Shown here one piece after another: positions 11,440 to 21,665 of a stretch of DNA of 64,000 nucleotides (within the stretch, counting starts at the first letter, position 1; the number at the start of each line of letters is the position of its first letter). The notes under the pieces were generated by a model that was given only the letters and a program-made list of their open reading frames with translations, made no database searches and had not been told where the DNA came from. The DNA is from Pyropia yezoensis (lineage: Eukaryota; Rhodophyta; Bangiophyceae; Bangiales; Bangiaceae), in the NCBI GenBank assembly GCA_009829735.1, contig CM020619.1, forward strand, positions 24,267,554 to 24,331,553, read 5' to 3'. A program made the position numbers and the translations under genes.

Positions 11440-11604
11440 TACAACCTGAGTTTGGCCTTCGAGGACGCGGGGCAGGCGGCACGTGCACTGGCAATGGCCC
11501 GTTCGGTGCAGGAGTCTGGATTGTTTGAGCAAGCCGCACCTGGCCGTGGGGGGCAAATAGAGGTGCTTGTTGCCCGCCTCCAAGCGCAAGTGGCTGAGCC
11601 GTAG

Positions 11605-12179
11605 GCGTGGACGCTGCACCTTCCCGGGCGGTGGCGGGGGCTCCCCTCACGCCTCCCGGCCAGGCGCAGCTGCCTGCATACCCCCACGCCCGGCTGGTGC
11701 ACCGCACGACCTCCCCCGCTCCCCGGCTTGTGTCGGAGCGGAGCCGCGGGGGTGGCGTGTTGGGGGGGGGGGTGGCCGCCTCCCTACGTGGGCGCTTTCG
11801 CCGCTCCCTCCCCCCCCCCCGCCTGCCGCCCCGCATACCCACTTGCCCCCCCCTTCCGTGGCGCGGCAGGAGACTCTTGGCGGCATCGGCTGCCGGCAGC
11901 GGAGGGGAGCTGCGGGGGGGAGGGGGGGGGCCGGCTGCGGTGGGGCAGCGGCGGCGACGCGTGGGTGGCCGCGGGGGGGGGTGGGGTAATGGCGTGGCAG
12001 GGGCGAGGGTGGCGAGGTGGGAGGATGGGTCCGCTGGCGGGGGGCGGACGGGTTGCACGCCGTGCCAGCAGGGGAGGGGGGAGGGGCGACCCCCACTGTT
12101 CGGCATGGGCGGGTGGACAGGCCGGAGGGGATGGGGGGGGGGTGGCCGTCTCCTGCGCTTCTGCAACCTCCCCACCCCC
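11605..12179. other. Intergenic, G/C-run-rich; no gene seen
   Basis: Downstream of the NLR-like gene the DNA is dominated by runs of G and C and by translated Pro/Gly/Arg-rich frames on both strands. I see no conserved protein here. Confidence 0.4.
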
Positions 12180-12518
12180 CCCCACCACGTGCTGCCTGAC
12201 ATCCTCGACGAATTGCGGGCGTTGGTGACGGCGTTTTGGGCCGACCACGGCGACGTCTTAACGGCCTACTGGGAGGGGCTGCCGACGGAAGGCCGCCGCG
12301 ACCTCCTCCTCCGCGTCGTCCTGGCCATGCCCGCCTGCTTTTCTGTGCACCTGCAGCGGCTTGGGCGAATGATGAGGTGGACCCACTTTCGAATGCAGCC
12401 ACTTACATACGTGTTGTGCACTGGGGCCTTTGAATCTGTACTGGTGGGGCACCTGACCGCGCACCTTGTCGGCGTGGTGTGTTTAGCGGGCGGAGCACAT
12501 GCATGCCTTTGCCTTTAG
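12180..12518 (+). CDS. Possible orphan exon, unrecognised protein
   Basis: One frame here looks like real protein against a low-complexity background: an amphipathic stretch beginning LPDILDELRALVTAFWADHG, followed by AYWEGLPTEGRRDLLLRVVLAMP. Segments of the type W-GLP-RR-LLLR-P recur in helical C-terminal regions of some algal and fungal MYND-finger proteins, but I cannot identify this one. It ends at TAG near 12516. No start codon or acceptor is convincing, so only part of a gene may be visible, or a decayed copy. Confidence 0.3.
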   Translation, partial: PHHVLPDILDELRALVTAFWADHGDVLTAYWEGLPTEGRRDLLLRVVLAMPACFSVHLQRLGRMMRWTHFRMQPLTYVLCTGAFESVLVGHLTAHLVGVVCLAGGAHACLCL

Positions 12519-13782
12519 CGAAGCCACTACGTACTCGGGCGGGGGTGTATGAACTCCCATGTCCGTGGGAACCAAGCGGAACATGGCAACCATGGACACC
12601 TTGCACTACAGAACAGACAACGGTACAGACGCGTTAAGCAGTCTCGGGTCAAGCCAGCATTGCACTAGATGACGCCGCCCTGTGACCTGTGTGTCGACAA
12701 AGCACCTCGAGTGCACTTCCACACAAACCCAAAAACACACGAGGAGCATCCAAGACAGAAACAGCAGATGAAGGGGAACGGGAGTTCTTCTCTTCCCCGA
12801 GCACTCACAACATGGGTTCAGCAGCCTGGCCCCACGGGTGGCAGCCGTCCGCCCCCCCCGGCAGTGCCACGCCATTCGACCCTCCCCGCCAGCAGCGCCG
12901 GCAGCGCACAAGGAGGAGCCCACGCCGCCCGTTCGGCGGCGGGTGCGGCGGCGGTAGGCTGGGACGACGGCGGCGGGAGTGGCGGCTAGGGCGGTGGAGG
13001 TGGCGGTGGCGGCGGCGGCTAGGGCGGCGAGGGCCCAGTGGAAGGTGGAGGGCCCGCTGGTCTCCCTCCGGGCCTGGCGGCGCTCCACCCCGACGTCTGG
13101 GACGCGCGGCCGCTCCCCCGCCCGACCCCGTTGGCGAGGGTGTGAGACGGCCGCTTAATGGTGCTGCTGGAGGCGCGACTGCCGCCACCGGCTGGCGACG
13201 GCTGGGAGCGGGGGAGCGGACGGCGAGCTGTTGCGGCGGCAGCAGCACACACAATGTACGACCGTTCGGTGATCAAGGCGGGGCAAGCACCCCTCTTGCA
13301 CCAAGAACCCGCCTATTTGTGTCGGGCCTGCAGCGCATCCGCCACGGCCGCGACGGAGGCGTACCCACGACGGCCGCCGAAGTTAGCGTCGGCCACCCAA
13401 CCGTGGACCGGCCGTGTGGGGCGGAGCGGAGGCGCGCGTCAGGTCGCCCCGGCGGGGCGCCCGCGCGCGCGCCAAAGGGTGGGGGGGTACAGGCCAGGCA
13501 GGGCGAAGCCCAGGGTTCAGCGAGCGAGCGTGCCTGGGCAGGTGCCAGCAGCGGCCGCGGCATCAGGTGGCGGTCGCCCGTGCAGCCGCCCGTTTCCGTC
13601 TCCACGTTGCCATGGCCAGCGCGCGCTTGCCGACAATACATCAGAGCCAAAGGATCGCACGCCTTCCTCCCCCCTCTCCACCAAGTCCCCCCCGCATGGT
13701 TGACCCGACCCACAAGACCCTGCTCCCGCTGTCCACCCGCCAAGCTGCCCCACCCCCCCCCCCTTTCCCCCGCCAGCGTCGC
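12519..13782. other. Intergenic between the orphan exon and the WD40 gene
   Basis: Bases 12519-12830 are somewhat less GC-rich. The rest is CG-rich with open frames on both strands that read as Arg/Pro/Gly-rich low complexity. No gene could be supported. Confidence 0.4.
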
Positions 13783-15577
13783 TCACAAGCCCGTGGCAAC
13801 GAAATTCGCCCGCCACGTTGCGCGGATGTCGTACTGCAGCAAGCTCCCGCACATCCCGTCGTGGACGCCAATAAACAAAGACTGGCCGTCGGGGGTAAAG
13901 CAGGCGCCGCCAACCTCGCCAAACAGGTCCACGGTCTGCTTGCCGTCGCCGACAACCCCCCGGGACACGTCGTAGAGCGACACAAAGTCCTTGGGCTCCG
14001 CCACCGCCAGCAAGCGGCCGCAGCTAGAGAAGCGCACCGAGCGGACGGGGCCGACGCGGGCAGGCAGGACCGCCAGGCAAGGGGTGGTGGTCGAGCGGGC
14101 TTGACGGCCGCCGGTGCCGGCGCGACCACCCCCCAGGGTGCGCACATCCCACACTCGGGCGGTCCTGTCCTGGGAGCCAGTCGCGAAAAGGTGGCCTCCC
14201 GGATGCCAAGCGGTCGCAAAAGCAAACGTGGTGTGGCCGTGCAGTACTGCGACTACCCGCGAGCGCGGCACGGCGCCGCTCGACGGCGCTGCCACCCGCA
14301 TGTCCAACAACAGGCAGTCCTTGTCGTCGCCCGCCACAGCCAGCAGGTGGTCCCCGCGGGGCTGCCGTGACGCGTGGTTCACCGCCCACCCGCAGCGGGT
14401 GTGGTTGACAACGTCAAAGGTGGCGCCGTCGTACTCGCGGACGCCGCAATCATTGGAGGAGGTGACGACGCGGAGGCCGTGAGAGGCGTCCTCGTGCAGG
14501 TCCACCGCGTTGGTGATGGACTGCTCATCGGTAGAGGTGTGGCCGTTGAAGAGCAGCCGCCCAGTACGGGCATCGACGGCGACGAGCTCCGAGTGCAGTC
14601 CACCCGCGACAAGCAGCCCGCCCGCAGCCATAATGGTCGACACCTGCACTACAGGCAGCAGCGGATCGGCGCCCGACAGATCCAGCACCACCCGCCGCCG
14701 CGCCAGCACCGAGTCCCAGTGCACAATCTGTTGATCCTGCTGTAGGACGTACACGTCGTGCGGGGTCGGCGCCCACACCAGGTTGCGCAGCTGAAAGTGC
14801 ATGATGGAGCACCGCACCCGCCGGGTACAGTAGCGGAAGCGTGCCACGTCCAGCGGCGCCATGGGCCCAGCCGCCTCCTCCATATACCCGCCGGGGGGGG
14901 GGGCCTCCCCAACCTCTGCAACAGGCGGCTCGAGGAGCCGCTCCTGGCGAAACTGGGCACGGCTGCGGCCCAGGATGTGCCACGGGATGCCCTGCACGTC
15001 CCGCCCCGCGGCCACATGCGCGGCCGTGATATCCGAGCTTGGGAGCCACTGCAGAGGCGGGGGAGGGGCAGGGAGTGGAGGGGGGGGAGGGGGCGGGGGA
15101 GCGTCCGGAAGCGGGACGAGCAGGTCCTGCACAGCCCAAGGCGCCAACCCCTGCTCCTCGGCCGCCAAGGGGGCCACCGCCAGAGGGGGGGGCACGGGGA
15201 GCGGATGCAACAGCGCCGGGGGGGGTAGAGGAGCGGCTGCGGCGGCTGCGGCGGCTGCCGCCGCACCGGCAGGTGGCAGCGGTGGCGCCTCTGCCGCGGC
15301 AGCCGCCGCCGCCACGGCGGGTGGGGGTACGGGCACGAGCAGCGCGGCCAGCCCAAACGGCCCGTGCTCCAGGACGAGCCCCACCCCCGCCGCCGCCGCC
15401 GCCGGTACCGCCACACCCGGTGGGGGTGCCAACGCCGCCACTGGCGGCAGCGCCCCGGGCGCTGGCACCGGCAGCTGCACAACGGGCGGGGGCGCGACGG
15501 GCGGCGGGGGGGCAGGGGGGATACTCGCCGGTGGCAGTGGCGGCTGGACCGCCGCCTCCCCACCAGGGGGTGACGCT

Positions 15578-15626
<49 letters not shown>

Positions 15627-16026
15627 GCAGTCGTGGTGGAGGACTCGGCGGCCGTCCAAGGGGCAAGGGTGCGGGGGGAGGCGTCGCGGACGATCCACCG
15701 GCCGCCGTGTCAGCGGCGCCCCGAGCCTCCCCCCCGCGCGCCGACCCCTCCCCCCCACCGTCGTCGCCGACGCCGCCACTGCTGCCACCGTCGCCATCGC
15801 GCCCGCGCGACGGCTCTGTGGCGCTGCCCAGATGACCGCTGCTGTCGCCACCGTCGACGGCAATGCGGCCAGCACCGGGAGGCGCGCCCACCCTGTCGGC
15901 GACGGCAGCCGCTGCCCCTCCCGCTACCCTCGCCGCCCCCACCGGGCCACCGTCAGACGACGGGAACGCGGCCAACGACGCGGGCGCTCCCCCGCCCCCC
16001 CACCCTCCACCCCCGCTGCCACCCAT
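13783..16026 (-). CDS. WD40-repeat protein, C2A9.03 family
   Basis: The C-terminal 440 residues or so match the uncharacterised eukaryotic WD40 family typified by S. pombe SPAC2A9.03 and several Arabidopsis transducin-like proteins. Diagnostic stretches are DVQGIPW followed by R-QFRQERL, MHFQLRNLVWAPT-HDVYVLQ, VSTIMAAGGLLVAGG, ITNAVDLHEDASHGLRVVTS, FAFATAWHPGGHLFATGSQD with ARVWDVR, PVRSVRFSSCGRLLAVAEP-DFVSLYD, and DLFGEVGGACFTPDGQSLFIGV. The upstream 300 residues are Pro/Gly/Ala-rich. The only in-frame ATG upstream of the conserved part is at 16026 (747 aa), but the frame stays open to about 17136, so a spliced first exon is possible. The molecular role is unknown; WD40 propellers usually scaffold complexes. 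Confidence 0.85.
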
Positions 16027-16619
16027 CAATGCAACTCGGGGGGTGCGGACCGGCGGGGGGGACCCCGCCGGCCGCAGCCGCTTGCCCCGGGATTGCCGCC
16101 CAGGCCGGCCAACGGGCACCGCCGCAGCCGCGGTCGCCGCGGCCGCACCCGTGGCCGCTGGCGCTGTGGCGGTCGCCCTCCCAGACAGGGGCGGCGCGAC
16201 GACGCTGCGAGGCGCCGCTGACAGGCCGACGGCGACAGGACCTCCCCCCCCTCCACCACCAGCCTCGGCGACCAGCACACGATCGGTGTGGTACCCAGCC
16301 GCCGCCCTGCCCCCCCATAGTGGTGGTGACGCACCAGTCCCTCCCGGGGCCCACCCGCCGGGCGCCCGCCGGTGGTGCCACCGCCAATGGTCGTACGCGT
16401 CCGCCGTGTGGTCGGCCGCCGCGGCTGCCGCCACCGCTACCGCCGCCGCCGCCGCCGCCGCCGCTACGGCACCGCCCGTGGACGCCGCCGCCGCTACGCC
16501 AGACAGGCGGCAGCCACCACTGACACGCGCGGTGGGGACAGGGGGGGATGGCACCCAGCCGCCGTGGCCAGGCGCGTCGCCGCTCGACCCGCCGGTGCGA
16601 GACGTGGACCCTACCGCGC

Positions 16620-17050
16620 CGCCCCCGTCGCCGCCGCTGCCACCGTCGCCGCCGCCCCTGCCGCCGCCGCCGTCGCCACCGCCGTCGCCGCCACCGTCGC
16701 CGCCGCCACCGCCGTTGCCGCCACCGCCGCCGCCACCGCCGGTGCCACCGCCGCCACCGCCGGTGCCGCCGCCGCCGCCGCCACCGTCGCCGCTCCCACC
16801 ACCACCGCCGCCGCCGCCACCGCCACCGCCTCCACCACCGTCGCCGCCGCCACCAGCACCACCAGCACCACTCCTCGCAGCGGGGCAACCGCCATCGCGC
16901 GACGCATCCCCGCCACCACCACTACCGCCACCACCACCACCGCCACCGCCACAACCAACACCGCCGCCGCTGCCACCGCCGCCACCGCCGCCGCCGCCGC
17001 CGCCGCTACCACCGCCGCCACCGCCGCCACCGCCGCCACCGCCACGGTCA
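16620..17050. repeat. CCG/CCA trinucleotide tract
   Basis: About 430 bases are almost entirely CCN triplets. The plus strand would encode Pro, Thr or His/Arg runs and the minus strand Gly or Trp/Arg runs, depending on frame. Confidence 0.8.
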
Positions 17051-17244
17051 CGCGCCTCCCCCCCCCCACGTCCAGCAGCACCCCCCCCCCCCCCCCCCCG
17101 CACGCGCTCGCGCGCGCACGCGGCCGCCGCCGCCACCCGCGTCGGCGCCGCCGCACCCCGCCGGGGCGGTTGGCGGCAAGGCGCCCCCCCCCCGCCCCCG
17201 CCGAGGCACCAGCGGTGACCGCGACGGCGACAGTGACGGTGGCA

Positions 17245-17281
<37 letters not shown>

Positions 17282-17302
17282 GGGCGCCCCCGCCGCTACC
17301 AT

Positions 17303-17338
<36 letters not shown>

Positions 17339-18169
17339 CGGCTTGACAGGTGGGGTGACCCCCCCCCCCGCCGTGAGGGGGGGCAAATGGCGGGGCGACT
17401 GGGGAGCCCGACACACCCACCACCCACACAGAGGGACCAAACGGCGCAAAAGAAAAAAAAAAAACACACAAAAAAAAAAAAAAAGACACGGACGGGGGAG
17501 CGGCGGCAAGAGGGCGCCCACAAGGGAGGGGGGAAAGAGGAGGCGCAGCACACCAAACGGCACCACCAGGCCGCCCGGTGGGAGCGCACGCGTTGCGCAT
17601 CGGTCGGCAGCGGCGGTCGTGGCCAACACCCCCCCACATCCCCCCCCCACCCCCCCCCCCCCCCCGGGGCAGCAGCACGCATCAGCAGGCGGCCCACGCG
17701 GCGGGACGTGTGTGTCAGGTGAGTCGGTCACGGGGTGGGCGGCGGCGCCCGCTCACGGGCGCCACCCCAGCGGGCGCGGCGCCCCACACCGGGTCGGGCG
17801 GTCGGGTTGACCAACACCCCCCACCCCCCCCCCACCCCCCACCCCCCCCCACTCCCACACACACACACACCCCCACACCCCCAACCCCCACCCCCACCCC
17901 CTCTCTCTCCTACCCTCTCTCCCCTCCTCCCCACCACAGCCGCCCCCAATCCCCCCCCCCCCCCCCCCGCCCCCCCCCATGCCACTCACGTACGGTGGTG
18001 GCTCCCCCTCCATGGGGTGGCTCCCCCCCCCCCCCCCCCCCCCAATGCCGCCCGCTCCCCCCCCCGAGCGCCCACCCGACGCGACCCGCCGGGCCGGCCA
18101 CCCCACAGCCGCGCCGGCCACCCCCTCCCCCCCCCCCCCCCCCCCAGCGGCACCGGCCGTCGCCACGGC

Positions 18170-18205
18170 GCGCGCGCACACACACGCACACACACACACA
18201 CACAA
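18170..18205. repeat. CA dinucleotide repeat
   Basis: A short microsatellite of CA units in otherwise C-rich DNA. A second run lies at about 18621-18641. Confidence 0.75.
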
Positions 18206-19565
18206 CAGCAAACAGGGGAAAAAAGAAAAAAGGGACGCGGCCGCCGCCCGCGGTGCCGGCCGCGACCCGCAGCGCGTCGGCCACCCCCACAGCCCCCCCA
18301 CCCCAACGTGGCCTTCCGCAGCAGAGCCGGGAGGGGGGGGGGGGGGGGGTGGGGGTGGGGGGGGTGGCGGCAGACGGTGGCGGGCGGCTGGCTGCCGCCC
18401 CCCCGCTGTCCGCCGCTGGGGGAGAGGCGAGAGCGGGGAGAGAGACGGTAGGTAGGGACGGGCACGCGCCGCGCGCCGCCGCGTCGTTGGGAGGGGGGGA
18501 GCGCGTCTGGGGGAGAGGCCAGCCGCCCGCCGACCCCGCGCACCGCCGCACCGCCGCCCCGCCGCCGTCGCCGCCGCCGCCGCCGCCGCCGCGCCCCCCC
18601 CCCTCCTGCGCCCCCCCCCCCCACACACACACACACACACCCGCTCCCCCCCTTCGCCGCCGGCCGCCGCCACACACGCCGCCAACAGCCCCCCCCCGTA
18701 TGTACTGTACTGTACGGTACACGCCCACGCGGGGGCGGCGCGTGCGTGAGGGCCGGTGCCACCACCACCACCGCCGCCGCCGAGCCCGCCCACCGCCGCT
18801 GCGCGGCGAGAGGCGCAACCCGATGAGTTATGGGGGGGGGGGGGGGGGGGGAGTCGGATGGAGGGTACAGTACAGGACCGAAGGGGGCTGGGGGGCCGCG
18901 GGGGGGATGGGCGGGGGGGGGGGGGTGGGGGGCACCCCCATGGGAGAGACCCCCCCGGGGGTGGGTGGGGGGGGGGGTCGGCCAGACGGGTGGGATTTCC
19001 TGCCCAGCCAGCCAACCGCGTCACGCCTGCCGACGCCGTGACGCATGGACAACAGCAAGGGGGGCGCGCGGCCCCCCCACCTGCGGGAGCGCAATCAAAG
19101 AGGGGAGTGGACGAGGGAGGGCGGCGACCCCGCGGGGAGGGCCCCCCCCCCCCGGCGCGCCGGCCCCCCCCCCCCCGTGGCCCCCCCCCCCCCCCCCCGG
19201 CCCCGCTATTTTTTTTTTGGGGCGCCCCCCCCCCCCCCTCCGACGGCGGCGCGGCCAGCGGCCGCGGCGGGTCCCACGCGCGAGGGGGGCGTGGCGCGCA
19301 CGGCGGGGGGGTGGGGCGGTTGGGTGGCGGGTGGCAACGGGCCCGCGTGCCGGGTGTGGCAGGGACGCCCGCGGGGTCGGGGGCGATGGCGGCTGGCTGG
19401 CTGGCGGTGCGGCGGCGGGGGGGGGGGGGGGGGGCGGGGGCGCCGCGGCAACCGCCCCCCGGGTGGGGCAAGGCAAGGACGGCCCTTGCCGCCGCCGCCC
19501 CGCCGTGTGGGCGCGCGCCCACGTCCTTGCCGGCAGGGCGGTCGCCGGCGGCAGGCGGGGTGAGG

Positions 19566-19591
<26 letters not shown>
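19566..19591. repeat. A homopolymer of about 26 bases
   Basis: A near-pure A run on the plus strand, conspicuous in this GC-rich DNA. It could be the tail of a retroposed sequence, but no recognisable body or target duplication is seen next to it. Confidence 0.7.
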
Positions 19592-19598
<7 letters not shown>

Positions 19599-19766
19599 GA
19601 GGGGTGCGCTGCTGCTTCTGCCGCCCGCAGAGGGCGGCCTGGTGGGGCGTCCGTCCCCCCCCCCCGCTCCCAGCCCCCCCCCCTGCCCCCACACCCTACC
19701 ACCCCCGACGACGCCGGGGGCCCCCTCCCAGGGGAACGCGTCGCCGCCCCTCCCAGCGGCATCCCC

Positions 19767-19864
19767 CTACGCGGCCGCCCCGGGTGGCGGGGGCACCACC
19801 TCCACGGTGGCAAAGGCGTAGCCGTCGGCGCGGAGCCACCGGCGGACGCGCAAGGCCAGGCGGC

Positions 19865-19904
<40 letters not shown>

Positions 19905-21665
19905 CGCCCCCCCGCCGCCGGCCCCCCCCCCCCCCCCCCCCCGTCGTCCCTGTCGCCCCACACCCGCACCGCCGCGGCGTGGACGCCCTCCGTCAGCGCC
20001 CAGCCGTGGGCGGCGGCGACGCCGCCGACGCCGTCAATGGCCGCGACGCCGTCGGCGAGGCCACCCCCCGGGGGGGTGCCGCGCCGGCCAGCGCCGTCGG
20101 CGCCCGCGGCGGCGGGCGCCCGCTCCAGCAGCACCCCCACACAGCGGGGCAGGAGGGTGACGGCGACGCCCGCCGCGGCCGCCACCCCGCCCACCGCCGC
20201 GAGGAGGCCGTCGACGCCGGCGGCCGTTGACGGCGCCGCCGCCGCTGCCGCCGCCGCCGCCGTCACGCCCACCGCCAGGGCGGTGGCGCCGCCCACACGC
20301 GCCCGCACGGCGGCCGCGGCGGTTGGCAGCGACGGGCCGCCAGCGGCAGCGCCCCCACCAAAAGCGGACAACGGGGGAGGGGGGGGCGGGGGGGGTGCCG
20401 CCCCGCCCGCGGTGGCCGCCGCGGCGGCCACGCCGCCGCCGGTCGGTGACGCTGGCGGCGCGGCGGCGGTGGTGGTGGCCGGCGCGACGACCGCCAGCCC
20501 CGCGGCGGACGCAAAAGCGGCGATGGCGGCGACCGCCGCGGCGCCCGCGTCGACGGGCGCGTCGTCGGGGGTGCGGGTGGCGAGGAGGCCCCGCAACGCC
20601 AGGGACGCGAGGTACGCCGACGTACACGCGGTGAGGGAGGTGACGGCCAGCACGGACAGCACCTCGAGGCGGGCGTAGCCATAGGTGGCCGACGACAGAG
20701 CGGGGCGGCCGCGGGGGAGGGGAACCCCGCCCAGGGGGGTCCCCCACCCGGCCTGCCGCTTGGGCCGCCCCCCGCCGCCGCCACCGCCGCCACCGCCAGC
20801 CATGCCGCGCTCCCCTCCGCCGCCGCCACCGCCGCCACCACCCCCGCCCCCACCCCCACCGTCGCCGCCGCCACCGCCGGTACCGTTTGCAGGCGATGAG
20901 CCCCCCGCCCGAGGCCGCACGCCCCCCCCCCCCCCCCCCCCACCTCTCCCCTTCCAGCGTCGCTGACCGGCCACGCCCCCCACCCCATGGGCGGCGGGAA
21001 CGCAACCGCCACCGCCGCCACGCCCGCGTCGGCGAGCCGCCCGACGCAGTCGGCGAGCGCCATGCACGCCGCCCACAGGACCGTGTAGGAGGAGGACCGC
21101 GGCGCGGCGGCGACAAGGACGGCAGTGGCGGCGAGCTGCACCGCCAGCGCCCGCCCCGTGCCGGGGCGGGGGGGGGGGGGGTGCCCCGCGGGCGCGCCCG
21201 TGGTCGCCGGGGGCGACCACCACCACCACCACCGCTAACGGGAGGGGAGCGAGGGGAGAAGAGGGGGATTCGCACCGCCGCCGCACCGCCGCCGCCGCCG
21301 CCACCACCATCACCACCACCACCACCACCGCCACCGCCGCCGCCGCCGCTGGTGCCACCGACGGTGGGCAGAGCAGCGGCGGCGGCCTTGCCGCCGCCCC
21401 CCCCAGTCCTCCTTGGCAATGGAGGAGACCCCAGTGGCGACGACCTTGGCGACGTGGCAGCCACCGCCGCCGCCGCGGCGGCGGCGGCGTCCCCCCCAGC
21501 CGACGGCTGCGGTGGCGGCCAGCCGCGGACACCCATTGTCCCCCCTCCCCCCCCCCCCCCCCCCCCCCCCCCGCCGGCGGCCAGCCCCCCATCGACAACC
21601 ACCACCGAAGACGCCCCAGAGGGTACCCCAGCAGAAGGGGGGGCTGGCCGCCGCCGTGGCTCCAT
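19767..21665 (-). CDS. Cation diffusion facilitator (ZnT-like) homologue with substituted metal ligands
   Basis: Three blocks in the correct CDF order are visible on the minus strand. The first is a transmembrane pair ending ALADCVGRLADAGVAAVAV (about 21020-21140). The second (about 20200-20753) contains TYGYARLEVLSVL, the CDF signature after TM2, then further hydrophobic segments and VGVLLERAP. The third is the cytosolic GV-AAH--ALTEGVHAAAVRVW region (about 19950-20090) ending RGRLALRVRRWLRADGYAFATVEV before TAG at 19767. An intron rich in CCN separates the first two blocks (acceptor probably at about 20754). The blocks lie in different frames joined at long C/G runs (about 21170 and 19921-19942). 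ATG 21665 is the likely start, with a Gly-rich N-terminus. The usual TM2 and TM5 histidine/aspartate ligands look substituted, suggesting a non-transporting partner such as ZnT6. Exon edges are uncertain. Confidence 0.6.

Larger units (their letters stand above)
3688..11604 (+). pseudogene. NLR-like STAND protein: helical domain, NB-ARC, 34 TPR units; two in-frame TAG codons
   Basis: One reading frame runs from the first in-frame ATG (alternatives 3772 and 3811) to TAG at 11602, interrupted only by TAG at 6871 and 10045. Order of parts: a Gly-Ser run from a GGCAGC microsatellite (about residues 68-95); a possibly PH-like segment (about 130-270); a helical region (about 350-490) resembling the four-helix MLKL-type domain of fungal NLRs; and NB-ARC (about 535-770). 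NB-ARC shows the P-loop GGSGKTT, Walker B MMVVIDDVYD, an FTTRS sensor motif, HALSLRLVG at the GLPL position, and VHPVIGEYA where MHD is expected. Then come 34 TPR units of exactly 46 residues and a short C-terminal cap. By family analogy it is a signal-sensing cell-death or immunity ATPase. The two TAGs replace TGG (Trp) codons. The gene could be a pseudogene, be truncated to the N-terminal half, or be read through. Other genes here stop at TAG normally, so I do not propose reassignment. Confidence 0.75.
16027..19766. other. Low-complexity region upstream of the WD40 gene
   Basis: This stretch is built from CCG/CCA/GCC trinucleotide tracts, C and G runs of 10-25 bases, CA repeats and A runs. 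Every frame stays open for long distances but yields only Pro, Gly, Ala, Arg or Thr runs. Short GTAC-rich palindromic motifs lie at 18702-18720 and 18865-18873. A short minus-strand opening (ATG at 18013) meets a GTACGT donor-like site at about 17992 and might be a tiny leader exon; I cannot support it further. Confidence 0.4.

Noticed and set aside
6746-12202. Very long minus-strand open frames (up to 1818 codons) across the TPR array
   Set aside because: They mirror the 138-bp repeat. A GC-rich unit whose length is a multiple of three keeps any stop-free frame open through all copies. The translated text (SPAAPPPASTPRAPARS-type) has no domain character and the sense strand carries a clear TPR.
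13783-17136. WD40 protein of 1117 residues starting at 17136
   Set aside because: The codon there is GTG, not ATG, and the upstream 370 residues are triplet-repeat translation. The first in-frame ATG is 16026.
17992-18013. Tiny leader exon of the WD40 gene (ATG 18013 running into a GTACGT)
   Set aside because: Only seven codons and no acceptor that would join it to the WD40 frame could be identified.
19566-19591. Poly(A) tail of a retroposon
   Set aside because: No body, no target duplication and no coding remnant beside the A run.
16027-21600. Large Gly-, Pro- or Arg-rich reading frames on both strands of 16-21.6 kb
   Set aside because: Produced by CCN/GGN tracts and homopolymers. All six frames are open and none is conserved, apart from the CDF blocks.
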